The notes beneath the pieces were generated by a model. That model had not been told where the DNA came from. It worked only from the letters and a program-made list of their open reading frames with translations, and did no database searches. This document shows, one piece after another, positions 1 to 6,859 of a stretch of 47,204 nucleotides of DNA. Location: assembly GCA_025936755.1 (NCBI GenBank), contig JAICSS010000021.1, positions 1 to 47,204 of the forward strand, written 5' to 3'. The stretch is from Solirubrobacterales bacterium (GTDB lineage: Bacteria > Actinomycetota > Thermoleophilia > Solirubrobacterales > 70-9). A program made the translations under genes and the position numbers. Positions within the stretch are counted from its first letter, which is position 1; each line of letters starts with the position of its first letter.

Positions 1-5
1 TCCCT

Positions 6-39
<34 letters not shown>

Positions 40-73
40 ACCCCTCCGCCCCCCGCGGGCGTCGCCCCCCCAT

Positions 74-793
74 TTGGCCCTTCGGCCCACCCCCCCACCC
101 CTCGACCCGGCCGCGATCGACTTCTCTGGGACGGGGCTCGTCAGCATCTTCATTCGCCACGCTCTTGGGCCGGCTTCGTTAACAGGCGCCAGCGAGAGGA
201 ATGTGGTTCAGATCGCCGACCCGGAGCTGCCGCCGAAGAGCCGGCCGAGCGACCGGCGGCAGGTGCGGCGCAACCTCGAAGCGGGCTACGCGCTGGAGCT
301 CATCCCGGGTCCGGAGACCACGGGGGACCAGCGGGCCGGCTTCCTCGACGTTTACGAGCAGACGATGCAGCGCACCGGCGCCGCCCAGCACTACTTCTTC
401 GGGGCCGAGTACTTCGAGCGGATACTCGAAGCCGACCGCACCTGGCTCGCTCTCGCCGCCGGCCCGGAGGGCGACCTGGCGGCCGCCTCGATCGCCGCCG
501 TCAGCGACGGCTACCTCCACTACTACCTCAGCGGCAGCGCCGACGCCCACCTCCGCGCCGCGCCGATGAAGAACGTCGTCACCCGCCTTGTCGAGCACGC
601 CGCCGAGCTCGGCCTGCCGCTCAACCTCGGCGGCGGCATCTCCCCCGGCGACGCGCTGGAGGAGTTCAAGCGCGGCTTCGCCAACCGCCGCGAGGGCTGG
701 CTCACCTCGGAGCTGATCTGCGACGAGAGCGCCTACGAGGAACTCAGCGCCGGTCGCCCGGCCGGGGGCTTCTTCCCCGCTTACCGCGCCTGA
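74..793 (+). CDS. FemAB/GNAT-fold acyl or aminoacyl transferase (5' end probably lost)
   Basis: The protein looks like the C-terminal GNAT half of FemAB-like enzymes (Acetyltransf_6 type), some of which add amino acids to peptidoglycan precursors. Visible hallmarks are a basic segment SDRRQVRRNLEAGY at residues 59-72, an aromatic stretch QHYFFGAEYFERIL at 105-118, LHYYLSGSADAHLR at 148-161, and the near-C-terminal NLGGGISPGDALEEFKRGF at 184-202. The length (239 residues) is short for the family (usually well over 300). The TTG start at 74 follows the G homopolymer, so the true N-terminus probably lies outside or is corrupted. It ends 3 nt before the stop of the convergent DUF3105 gene. The donor and acceptor substrates cannot be told from the sequence. 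Confidence 0.7.
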   Translation: MALRPTPPPLDPAAIDFSGTGLVSIFIRHALGPASLTGASERNVVQIADPELPPKSRPSDRRQVRRNLEAGYALELIPGPETTGDQRAGFLDVYEQTMQRTGAAQHYFFGAEYFERILEADRTWLALAAGPEGDLAAASIAAVSDGYLHYYLSGSADAHLRAAPMKNVVTRLVEHAAELGLPLNLGGGISPGDALEEFKRGFANRREGWLTSELICDESAYEELSAGRPAGGFFPAYRA

Positions 794-796
794 ACG

Positions 797-1597
797 CTAT
801 TCGGAGGCGCTCGGTTCGTCCGGCTGCGCCGGAGTCGGCCCGGTGAAGGTGAAGCCTTCCACGGGCTCGCCCCCGTATTTGCCCCAGGTTTCCCGCCCGA
901 AGGCGCGGATCGCGTCGAGCGTGATCGCGCCCTTGTAGGTCTTGCAGCCGATCAGGTTGGTCCAGGTCGTCGCCGCCACCTCATAGGGCATCTTGCTGTT
1001 GGGGAAGAGCAGCGTCGCCCCGTACATCGTGTCGTAGAGGCCCTTCAGTTCCAGCTGGGCTTTTTCCGGCAGGTCCGGCGAGTACTGGATCTCCATCCGC
1101 CCGTGCTCGAGCGAGTGGACGTAGTCGAGCGCTTTCGGTTCTTCGATGTAGGCGCCGTCGGCCTGCTGGTAGGGCGGTTCGACGTGGTTGCCGGAGGTGG
1201 GCGGGTTGGTTTCGTAGTTCGGTTCCGGCGAGTTCGGAGGGAGGTGCGTGTGCCCCTCGTCCTTCAGTTTCAGTTTGACCACGCAGCCCGCTTCCTTGGC
1301 GGCCTGGTCGAGGTCGAAGACTTTGGTCCGGGCGGGGGCGATGCCGGCGCGTTCGTCGGGCTTGACCCCGTTGGTGCTGCCCATCGCCTGGTTGCCGTTG
1401 ATGTGGGCGCTGGCGCTTTCGCTGTCGCCGCCGCCACCGCTGACGAGGATGAAGACCAGGACCGCGACCGCGAGTACGACCGTGGAGACGATCGCGTAGG
1501 TGACGATCAGGCGGTTGCTGCCGCTGCGGCTCTCGCGCTGTTCGGCTTCGATCCGCTCCTGGCGAAGACGCTCCCTTTCGCGCTCTCCCTTACCCAT
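797..1597 (-). CDS. DUF3105 single-pass membrane protein
   Basis: A conserved actinobacterial family of unknown function. Residues 1-27 are highly charged (Arg/Glu repeats, cytoplasmic), residues 30-53 form one strong transmembrane helix, and the rest is extracytoplasmic. The DUF3105 signature is seen as GHTHLPPNSPEPNYETNPPT at 115-134, SGNHVEPPY at 135-143, and the His-containing VHSLEHGRMEIQY at 160-172. The several conserved histidines suggest metal binding, which is inference only. It lies 6 nt downstream of metF on the same strand, so it is probably co-transcribed, although the metabolic link is unclear. Confidence 0.85.
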   Translation of the reverse strand: MGKGERERERLRQERIEAEQRESRSGSNRLIVTYAIVSTVVLAVAVLVFILVSGGGGDSESASAHINGNQAMGSTNGVKPDERAGIAPARTKVFDLDQAAKEAGCVVKLKLKDEGHTHLPPNSPEPNYETNPPTSGNHVEPPYQQADGAYIEEPKALDYVHSLEHGRMEIQYSPDLPEKAQLELKGLYDTMYGATLLFPNSKMPYEVAATTWTNLIGCKTYKGAITLDAIRAFGRETWGKYGGEPVEGFTFTGPTPAQPDEPSASE

Positions 1598-1603
1598 GGC
1601 GTC

Positions 1604-2521
1604 CTATTCTGCCGGCTCCATCTCGGCGGCGTCGGCTCGTACCCGCTCCCAGGGGCGGGAGGCCCGCAGGGCACCCAGGACCGCGCGGGTGGCCGGCGCC
1701 CGGTTGAGCGCGTAGAAGTGGATTCCGGGGGCGCCGGCGATCAGCAGCTCCGCGCATTGCTGCGCGGCGAAGGCGATCCCGAGCTCGAACTCTCGCTCCG
1801 GATCTCCGCCGGCCGCGGCGAAGGCCGCTTCCAGCCGCGAGGGGATCGACGCGTCGCAGAGGTCGCAGATCCGTTTCGTCTGGGCGAAGCTGGCGACCGG
1901 GATGACGCCGGCCAGGATCGGGACCTCGATCCCGGCCTCCCGGGCCGCCCGGACGAAGTCGAAGTAGACCTGGTTGTCGAAGAAGAGCTGGGTGATCAGG
2001 AAGCTGGCGCCGGAGTCGACCTTCGTCTTCAGGTAGCGCAGGTCGGTTGCGAGATCGGGCGCCTCGGGGTGGACCTCCGGGAAGCAGGCGCCGCCGATGC
2101 CGAAGTCCCAGCCGGCGGAGATGAACTCCGCCAGCTCCGCCGCGCTGCCGAGCCCGCCCTCGGCCTGGACGAAGTCCTCCTGGCCGCGCGGCGGGTCGCC
2201 CCGCAGCGCGAAGACGTTCTCGATCCCCGCCGCCGCGATCTGGTCGAGCGTCGCCGAGAGCCCCTCGGTGGTCTCGCCGACGCAGCTGAGGTGGGCCATC
2301 GTCTCGAACCCGACCTCGTCCTTCAGCGCCTTGGTGACCTCGACGGTGCCGTCCCTGGTCGCGCCGCCCGCCCCGTAGGTGACCGAGACGAAGTCGGGCT
2401 CCAGCGCCCGCAGCTCGTGCGCCGTCTCGTAGAGCTGCGCGGTCGCCTCCTCCGTCTTCGGCGGGAAGAACTCGATCGAGAAGGTCGGTCGCTGCCGGGA
2501 GATGATTTCGTCGATCCGCAC
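1604..2521 (-). CDS. metF: methylenetetrahydrofolate reductase
   Basis: Reduces 5,10-methylene-THF to 5-methyl-THF using FAD, supplying methyl groups for methionine synthesis in the cytoplasm. The 305-residue length is normal for bacterial MetF. The N-terminal FSIEFFPPK at 14-22 contains the family's conserved glutamate, FVSVTYGAGG at 44-53 and ALRGDPP at 105-111 are flavin/folate-site motifs, and ITQLFFDN occurs in the second half. The GTG start is supported by a -10 box TACCCT ending 6 nt upstream, implying a leaderless mRNA. No methionine synthase gene is in the window. Confidence 0.95.
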   Translation of the reverse strand: MRIDEIISRQRPTFSIEFFPPKTEEATAQLYETAHELRALEPDFVSVTYGAGGATRDGTVEVTKALKDEVGFETMAHLSCVGETTEGLSATLDQIAAAGIENVFALRGDPPRGQEDFVQAEGGLGSAAELAEFISAGWDFGIGGACFPEVHPEAPDLATDLRYLKTKVDSGASFLITQLFFDNQVYFDFVRAAREAGIEVPILAGVIPVASFAQTKRICDLCDASIPSRLEAAFAAAGGDPEREFELGIAFAAQQCAELLIAGAPGIHFYALNRAPATRAVLGALRASRPWERVRADAAEMEPAE

Positions 2522-2527
2522 CCGCTG

Positions 2528-2533
2528 AGGGTA
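2528..2533 (-). promoter_or_regulatory. -10 box of metF, leaderless
   Basis: TACCCT on the minus strand, 6 nt before the GTG start at 2521. Same geometry as many other genes in this window. Confidence 0.5.
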
Positions 2534-2594
2534 GCCGGCCGCAACCTGTTCGGGCTCTCCAGCTCCTGCCGCGAGCTGTGGGACGATCTGCGCG

Positions 2595-3347
2595 ATGAGC
2601 GGCGACGAGGTGCGCTACGAGCGACGGGGAGCGGCTGCCGTGCTGACGATCGACCGCCCCGGGCGCCGCAACGCCGTCGACGCGGCCACGGCGGCGGCGC
2701 TGCGCGAAGGCCTCGAGCGCTTCGAGGCCGACCCCGACGCGCGGGTGCTGGTCCTCACCGGGGCCGGGGAGGCGTTCTGCGCCGGGGCCGACCTCAAGGC
2801 CCTCGACCTCGACGTCGACCACCCCGGCGGCCCGATGGGCTTCACCCGGCTGACGCCCTCGAAGCCGGCGATCGCGGCGATCGAAGGCTGGTGCCTGGCC
2901 GGCGGCTTGGAGCTGGCGCTCTGGTGCGACCTGCGGATCGCGACCGCCGCCGCGACCTTCGGCTGCTTCGAGCGGCGCTGGGGGGTGCCGCTGATCGACG
3001 GCGGCACCCAGCGGCTGCCGCGCGTCGTCGGGATGGGGAGGGCGCTCGACCTGATCCTCACCGGCAGGCCGGTCGAGGCGGAGGAGGCTCTGGCGATCGG
3101 CCTCGTCACCGAGGTCGTCGAGCCGGGAAGGCAGCTCGAGCGGGCGCTGGAGCTGGCCGAGCGGCTGGCGAGCTTTCCCCAGGAGACGATGTTGAGCGAT
3201 CGGCGGGCGGCGATCGAAGGCGCCGGGCTCCCGCTCGCCGAGGGCATCGGGTTGGAGCACCGGCTGGGGCGCGAGGTGCTGGAGGCGGCGGCCCGCGGCG
3301 CCGCCCGCTTCGCCGGCGGCGAGGGCCGCCACGGCGAGGGCGCCTGA
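2595..3347 (+). CDS. enoyl-CoA hydratase/isomerase (crotonase family)
   Basis: Crotonase-fold enzyme acting on an acyl-CoA thioester, most likely hydrating 2-enoyl-CoA in fatty-acid or amino-acid degradation. The oxyanion-hole segment EAFCAGADLKALD is at 59-71 and LAGGLELALWCDLRIA at 101-116. The two glutamates used by hydratases appear to be present: E106 in the GGLELA motif and E126 in FGCFE, so hydratase chemistry is plausible. Length 250 is typical. It faces a TetR gene 4 nt away on the opposite strand, an arrangement seen where TetR proteins control acyl-CoA metabolism, but no operator was found linking them. Substrate unknown. Confidence 0.88.
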   Translation: MSGDEVRYERRGAAAVLTIDRPGRRNAVDAATAAALREGLERFEADPDARVLVLTGAGEAFCAGADLKALDLDVDHPGGPMGFTRLTPSKPAIAAIEGWCLAGGLELALWCDLRIATAAATFGCFERRWGVPLIDGGTQRLPRVVGMGRALDLILTGRPVEAEEALAIGLVTEVVEPGRQLERALELAERLASFPQETMLSDRRAAIEGAGLPLAEGIGLEHRLGREVLEAAARGAARFAGGEGRHGEGA

Positions 3348-3351
3348 GACC

Positions 3352-3960
3352 TCAGGCCGACCGCGCCCGCATCTCGGCGGCGGCGGCTTCGGCCCCGAAA
3401 TACGGGAGCACGGCGAGGTACATCAACTCCGGGAGCAGGCGGGCGAAGCCTTTGTCCTGCCGCCCGGCGAGGCGGCTGTGGAGGACCGCGAGGATCCCGG
3501 CGACCACCGCCTCGGCGGAGATGGCCGGAGCGTCGTCCTCGCCTTCCTCCCGGGCCAGGTCGACCGCCCGTGCGGCCCGCTCCATCGCCTCTGTTCTCTT
3601 CGCGACCGCGCGCGGGCCCGCGGCGTGGACCTCGACCAGCAGCGCCCGGCCGATCTCGGGCTCCTCTTCGAGGAACCCGAGCAGTCCCGTCAGCGCCCCG
3701 CGGAGCTGGTCGCGCCAGCCGACCTCATCCACGACCGCCCTCCGCATCGCCAGCTCGATCCAGGCCGAGCCGGCTTCGAGCGCCTCGAGGTAGCAATCTT
3801 CCTTGTCGTGGAAGTTGTCGTAGAAGGCCTGCCGGTAGAGGCCCACCTTGGCGATCGCATCCTGCACCGTAGTCTGCTCGTACCCCTGAGTGCCAACTGC
3901 CTCGAGCATCCCTTTGAGAATGCGCTGACGCTTTCCGGTCAAAGTCCCCGCCCGGTTCAT
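3352..3960 (-). CDS. TetR family transcriptional regulator
   Basis: A 202-residue repressor-type protein. The N-terminal helix-turn-helix is clear: residues 29-52 read through TTVQDAIAKVGLYRQAFYDN and are followed by FHDKEDCYLEAL, the usual TetR transition into helix 4. The C-terminal ligand domain is divergent and gives no hint of the effector. The gene is divergent from another TetR gene at 4060, with a 99-nt shared control region that carries CGGTAYY repeats. It converges on the crotonase gene. Unlike its three relatives in the window, it lacks the GRHGLPRE extension. Confidence 0.9.
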   Translation of the reverse strand: MNRAGTLTGKRQRILKGMLEAVGTQGYEQTTVQDAIAKVGLYRQAFYDNFHDKEDCYLEALEAGSAWIELAMRRAVVDEVGWRDQLRGALTGLLGFLEEEPEIGRALLVEVHAAGPRAVAKRTEAMERAARAVDLAREEGEDDAPAISAEAVVAGILAVLHSRLAGRQDKGFARLLPELMYLAVLPYFGAEAAAAEMRARSA

Positions 3961-3990
3961 TTTGAGTGATAAAACAGCCTGTCTACCTAT

Positions 3991-4008
3991 CGGTACCTAA
4001 ACGGTATC
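3991..4008. promoter_or_regulatory. CGGTAYC repeat pair, candidate TetR operator
   Basis: CGGTACC (3991-3997) and CGGTATC (4002-4008) lie between the two divergent TetR genes. Together they form an imperfect inverted repeat, because GGTACC is itself a palindrome. A third copy, CGGTACT, at 4044-4050 overlaps the -10 box of the gene at 4060, and a fourth, CGGTATC, at 4797-4803 overlaps the -10 box of the next TetR gene. Function inferred from position only. Confidence 0.35.
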
Positions 4009-4046
4009 CGTTTCCCCGGCTCCGCACCGGGCCGATTCGACTTCGG

Positions 4047-4052
4047 TACTGT
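4047..4052 (+). promoter_or_regulatory. -10 box of the second TetR gene, leaderless
   Basis: TACTGT followed by 7 nt and the GTG start at 4060. Confidence 0.5.
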
Positions 4053-4059
4053 TTCGTTC

Positions 4060-4710
4060 GTGGCTCCTAAGTCAACAACGCGTCCACTTCCGGGCCGGCA
4101 GCAGCTCCCGCGTGAGTTCATCGCCCGGCACCAGCGGGCGCGGATCGTCAACGCCCTCGCCCTCGAGACCTCCGAGAAGGGCTATCGCAAGGTCACCGTC
4201 GCCGACATCGTCAAGCGGGCCGCAATCGCCCGCAACACCTTCTACGAGAACTTCCGCTCGAAGGAGGACTGCTTCCTCGCAACCCAGGAGTTCGCGATGT
4301 CAGCGGCGCTGGAGCGGGTCGTCGCCGCCGCCGGCGAGCTCGACGAGTGGCCCCGGCGAGTCCGTGCCGGTCTCGCCGCCTTCCTCGAGTTCGTGGCGGA
4401 GGAGCCGGCCCTCGCCCGCACCTGCATGGTCGAGTCGCTGTCGGCCGGGCCGGCGGCGGTCAAGTACTACGAGGAGTCCCAGCAGGCCTTCGTCTCCCTG
4501 TTCCGACTTGGACGCGATGTCTCGCCCCATGGAAGCGACCTGCCGGAGACACTGGAGGAAGCGATCATCGGCGGGGTCTTCTGGATCGTCTACCAGCGCC
4601 TCGCCCTCGCCGAGGCCACCGCCGTTCCCGAGCTGCTGGCCGAAGTGGTCGAGTTCGCCCTCACCCCATATCTGGGTGCCGAAGCCGCCCGTGAAGTCGC
4701 CGCGACGTAG
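4060..4710 (+). CDS. TetR family transcriptional regulator
   Basis: A 216-residue protein with the N-terminal signature PGRQQLPREFIARHQRARIV (11-30), shared with the TetR genes at 4814 and 16889. The helix-turn-helix follows: KVTVADIVKRAAIARNTFYE at 44-63 and NFRSKEDCFLATQEF at 64-78. The GTG start lies 7 nt after a TACTGT -10 box. It is followed on the same strand by another member of the same family, so the pair probably arose by duplication. Ligand and targets are not visible. Confidence 0.9.
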   Translation: MAPKSTTRPLPGRQQLPREFIARHQRARIVNALALETSEKGYRKVTVADIVKRAAIARNTFYENFRSKEDCFLATQEFAMSAALERVVAAAGELDEWPRRVRAGLAAFLEFVAEEPALARTCMVESLSAGPAAVKYYEESQQAFVSLFRLGRDVSPHGSDLPETLEEAIIGGVFWIVYQRLALAEATAVPELLAEVVEFALTPYLGAEAAREVAAT

Positions 4711-4759
4711 TAATTAGTGTCCGAAAAGCGCAGCGAAGAGGGCCTTTGACTCAAAAAAC

Positions 4760-4773
4760 TGGCTAATTAGCCA
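4760..4773. promoter_or_regulatory. 14-bp perfect palindrome, candidate TetR operator
   Basis: TGGCTAATTAGCCA is perfectly self-complementary and AT-rich in otherwise GC-rich surroundings. It lies about 27 bp upstream of the putative -10 box of the third TetR gene. A related half-site TAATTAG occurs at about 4711-4717. The spacing and symmetry suit autoregulation by a TetR dimer. Confidence 0.45.
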
Positions 4774-4799
4774 AAGAGGGTTGCGCTCGTCTGGATCGG

Positions 4800-4805
4800 T
4801 ATCTT
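4800..4805 (+). promoter_or_regulatory. -10 box of the third TetR gene, leaderless
   Basis: TATCTT followed by 8 nt and TTG at 4814. It argues against the longer frame beginning with TTG at 4781. Confidence 0.4.
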
Positions 4806-4813
4806 CGGTTCTC

Positions 4814-5506
4814 TTGAGAGATCCAGTCAACCCCTCAGTGGACTCGCCGGAGTACCCGCCCGAGCTGGCGAGGCTCCCTCCTGGCCGGCACGGCCTGCCG
4901 CGGGAGTTCGTCAGCCGCAACCAGCGCGAGCGACTGATCGCCGGGCTCGCCGAGGCCGTCTCCGAAAACGGCTACGCCGGGACGACGATCGCTCACATCA
5001 CGCGGCATGCGGCCGTTTCACGGCGCACCTTCTACGAGCACTTCGACAGCAAGGACGAGTGCTTCGTCGCCGCCTACGACGCGGTCATGTCGGAGCTGCG
5101 CCAGCGGGTCGGCGACGCCTTCGACCAGGAGGAGGAGTGGCCGCCGGCGGTTCGCGCGGGGATCGCGGCGATGCTCGGGTTCCTCGTCGCCGAGCCCCAC
5201 CTGGCCCGCCTCAGCATGGTCGAGGCGCTTGTCGCGGGACCGGTGGTGGTCGAGCGCTACGACGCGGCGATCCAGAGCCTCGTGCCCTACTTCGCCGCCG
5301 GGCGCGAGGGTCGCTCCGCCGAGGTGCTGGCCGGTCTCTCGCCGACCACCGAGGAGGCGCTGGTCGGCGGCATGGTCTCGCTGATCTCCCGCCGCATCTT
5401 CGCCGATCGCACCGAGGAGCTCGAGTCGCTGCTCCCGGACCTGGTCGAGTTCACGCTGACCCCGTACCTGGGCAGCGCCGAGGCGGCCAAGGTCGCCCGG
5501 GCCTGA
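4814..5506 (+). CDS. TetR family transcriptional regulator
   Basis: A 230-residue protein if started at TTG 4814, chosen because a TATCTT -10 box lies 8 nt upstream; TTG 4781 (11 residues longer) and GTG 4838 are in-frame alternatives. The family signature LPPGRHGLPREFVSRNQRER is at 21-40, and the helix-turn-helix is TTIAHITRHAAVSRRTFYEH at 57-76, then FDSKDECFVAAYD. It is close in sequence to the gene just upstream and to the one at 16889. A perfect 14-bp palindrome upstream may be its operator. Effector unknown. Confidence 0.88.
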   Translation: MRDPVNPSVDSPEYPPELARLPPGRHGLPREFVSRNQRERLIAGLAEAVSENGYAGTTIAHITRHAAVSRRTFYEHFDSKDECFVAAYDAVMSELRQRVGDAFDQEEEWPPAVRAGIAAMLGFLVAEPHLARLSMVEALVAGPVVVERYDAAIQSLVPYFAAGREGRSAEVLAGLSPTTEEALVGGMVSLISRRIFADRTEELESLLPDLVEFTLTPYLGSAEAAKVARA

Positions 5507-5567
5507 CCGGTTCTCCCCGCCCACGGGAACTTGCAGTTGACGCTATGGAGTTACTCTTTCTGCACTA

Positions 5568-5581
5568 CGAACATACGTTCG
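5568..5581. promoter_or_regulatory. SOS box (LexA site) of the imuB-dnaE2 operon
   Basis: CGAACATACGTTCG matches the actinobacterial/mycobacterial LexA consensus CGAAC-N4-GTTCG exactly. It ends one base before the imuB ATG. The core promoter must overlap or abut it, so LexA binding would directly block transcription. This places the three downstream genes in the DNA-damage regulon. Confidence 0.9.
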
Positions 5582-5582
5582 T

Positions 5583-6611
5583 ATGGAGATCGCCTGCGTA
5601 ATCGACAAGCGCTTGGCGATCCCGCCGCGCCCGGACCATGCCGGGGGGCCTTGGTCCGGGCGCGCCGACCTTCGCGACCCCGTCGCCGCGGCTGAGGCGA
5701 CCGAGTCGATGGTGCGGGCGCTCGAGGCGCTCGGCGCCGGGGTCGAGTCGGAGCGCCCCGGGGAGGCCTTCTTCGCCCTCGACGGCCTGTGCGGTCTCTA
5801 CGGAGGCTCTCCGGCCGGGGTCCTGGCGGCGGCACGGGGGGCGCTGGGGGAGGAGAAGGCGATCGCCACCGGGCCCACCCGCTTCGCCGCCTTCCTCGCC
5901 GCCGGCGCCTGGCCGCGGCCGGTCCCGATGGCGGCGCTGCGGACGCGGCTGGGGGGCGAACGGGAGGCGGAAGGCCTGGTCGAGGCGCGCGAGCGCCTCG
6001 GGGTCGAGACCGTGGCGGCGTTCGTCCGCCTCGGCACCGACCAGGTCGCCGACCGCTTCGGCCCGCGCGGCCGGGAGGCGTTGCGGCTCTGCCGCGGCGA
6101 AGAGGAGCCGCTGCGGCCGCGGACGCCGCACGAGGAGTTGAGCGAGGAGATCGAGCTGCCGGAAGGGACCGCGGGCCGGCAGCTGGACCGGGCGCTGGAG
6201 CTGCTCGTCGACCGCCTGCTGGCGGCGCCCCGGCGCCGGGGGAGGACCCTGCTCGGCCTCCGCCTCGGCGCCCGCCTGGCCGCCGGCGGCAGTTGGAGCG
6301 TCGAGCAGGGGCTCGGCCGGCCCAGCGCCGCACCGCGGGTCCTGCGCAACGTCCTCGCCCCACGCCTGGAGGAGCTGCCCGGCCCGGCGACGACGCTGCG
6401 GCTGCTGGCGGTCGGGCTCGGCCCGCCCGCCGGCGACCAGCTCGAGCTCGCGGTCGGCGGCGGCGAGCCGCGCCGGCGGCGCCTCGGGGCGGCGGTGCGC
6501 GAGGTGCGGGCGGCGCAGGGCGCCGAGGCGCTGCTGAAGATCCTCCCGGTCGACGCCGCCTCGCGGGTGCCCGAGCGCTGGGCGATGCTCACCCCCTTCC
6601 CGGAGCTCTGA
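5583..6611 (+). CDS. imuB: ImuB, catalytically inactive Y-family polymerase homologue (short form)
   Basis: ImuB is the adaptor of the mutasome: it bridges the beta clamp and DnaE2 during error-prone repair synthesis. Diagnostic segments are ERPGEAFFALDGLCGLYGG at 57-75, AIATGPTRFAAFLAA, and the tandem helix-hairpin-helix region ERLGVETVAAFVRLGTDQV. The 342-residue protein is much shorter than usual (about 500). The N-terminus jumps from the first beta strand (ACVIDKRLAIP, 4-14) straight to DPVAAAEATESMVRALEALG (32-51), so most of the palm segment that in active Y-family enzymes holds catalytic residues is missing. The ATG at 5583 is set by the SOS box ending at 5581. It overlaps the next gene by one base (TGATG). 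No imuA' gene is present upstream. Confidence 0.85.
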   Translation: MEIACVIDKRLAIPPRPDHAGGPWSGRADLRDPVAAAEATESMVRALEALGAGVESERPGEAFFALDGLCGLYGGSPAGVLAAARGALGEEKAIATGPTRFAAFLAAGAWPRPVPMAALRTRLGGEREAEGLVEARERLGVETVAAFVRLGTDQVADRFGPRGREALRLCRGEEEPLRPRTPHEELSEEIELPEGTAGRQLDRALELLVDRLLAAPRRRGRTLLGLRLGARLAAGGSWSVEQGLGRPSAAPRVLRNVLAPRLEELPGPATTLRLLAVGLGPPAGDQLELAVGGGEPRRRRLGAAVREVRAAQGAEALLKILPVDAASRVPERWAMLTPFPEL

Positions 6612-6856
6612 TGCCGGGCCTTCGTCGTCTCTACGCCCCTCAGCGGGTGGCGGTGCGAACCGACCCCCGCGGCGCCCCGGCAACGGTCGAGGGGGTGGCG
6701 GTCGAGGCCGTCCGCGAGGAGTGGCTGGTCGAGGACCGCTGGTGGACGCCGCAGCCGCTGCGCCGCCATTACTTCGAGGTGGCGACCGCCGACGGCCGTG
6801 CCCTCACCGTCTTCCGCACCGCGCGGGCCCAGCGCTGGTACCGGCAGCGGGCGTAG
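6611..6856 (+). CDS. DUF6504 family small protein between imuB and dnaE2
   Basis: An 81-residue protein starting with an ATG that overlaps the imuB stop codon and ending 3 nt before the dnaE2 start. It has the compact beta-strand pattern of DUF6504 proteins, which in actinobacteria sit in exactly this position: RRLYAPQRVAV, then VEAVREEWLVEDRWW at about 35-49, a doubly aromatic turn, and a C-terminal ALTVFRTARAQRWYRQR. Its role is unknown; conservation of the position suggests a part in the mutasome. SOS-regulated from the imuB promoter. Confidence 0.8.
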   Translation: MPGLRRLYAPQRVAVRTDPRGAPATVEGVAVEAVREEWLVEDRWWTPQPLRRHYFEVATADGRALTVFRTARAQRWYRQRA

Positions 6857-6859
6857 ATC

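Noticed and set aside
1103-3793. 896-codon open frame on the plus strand
   Set aside because: It runs antisense through DUF3105 and metF and then crosses the crotonase gene in another frame; composition is Arg/Gly/Ala shadow of GC-rich codons.
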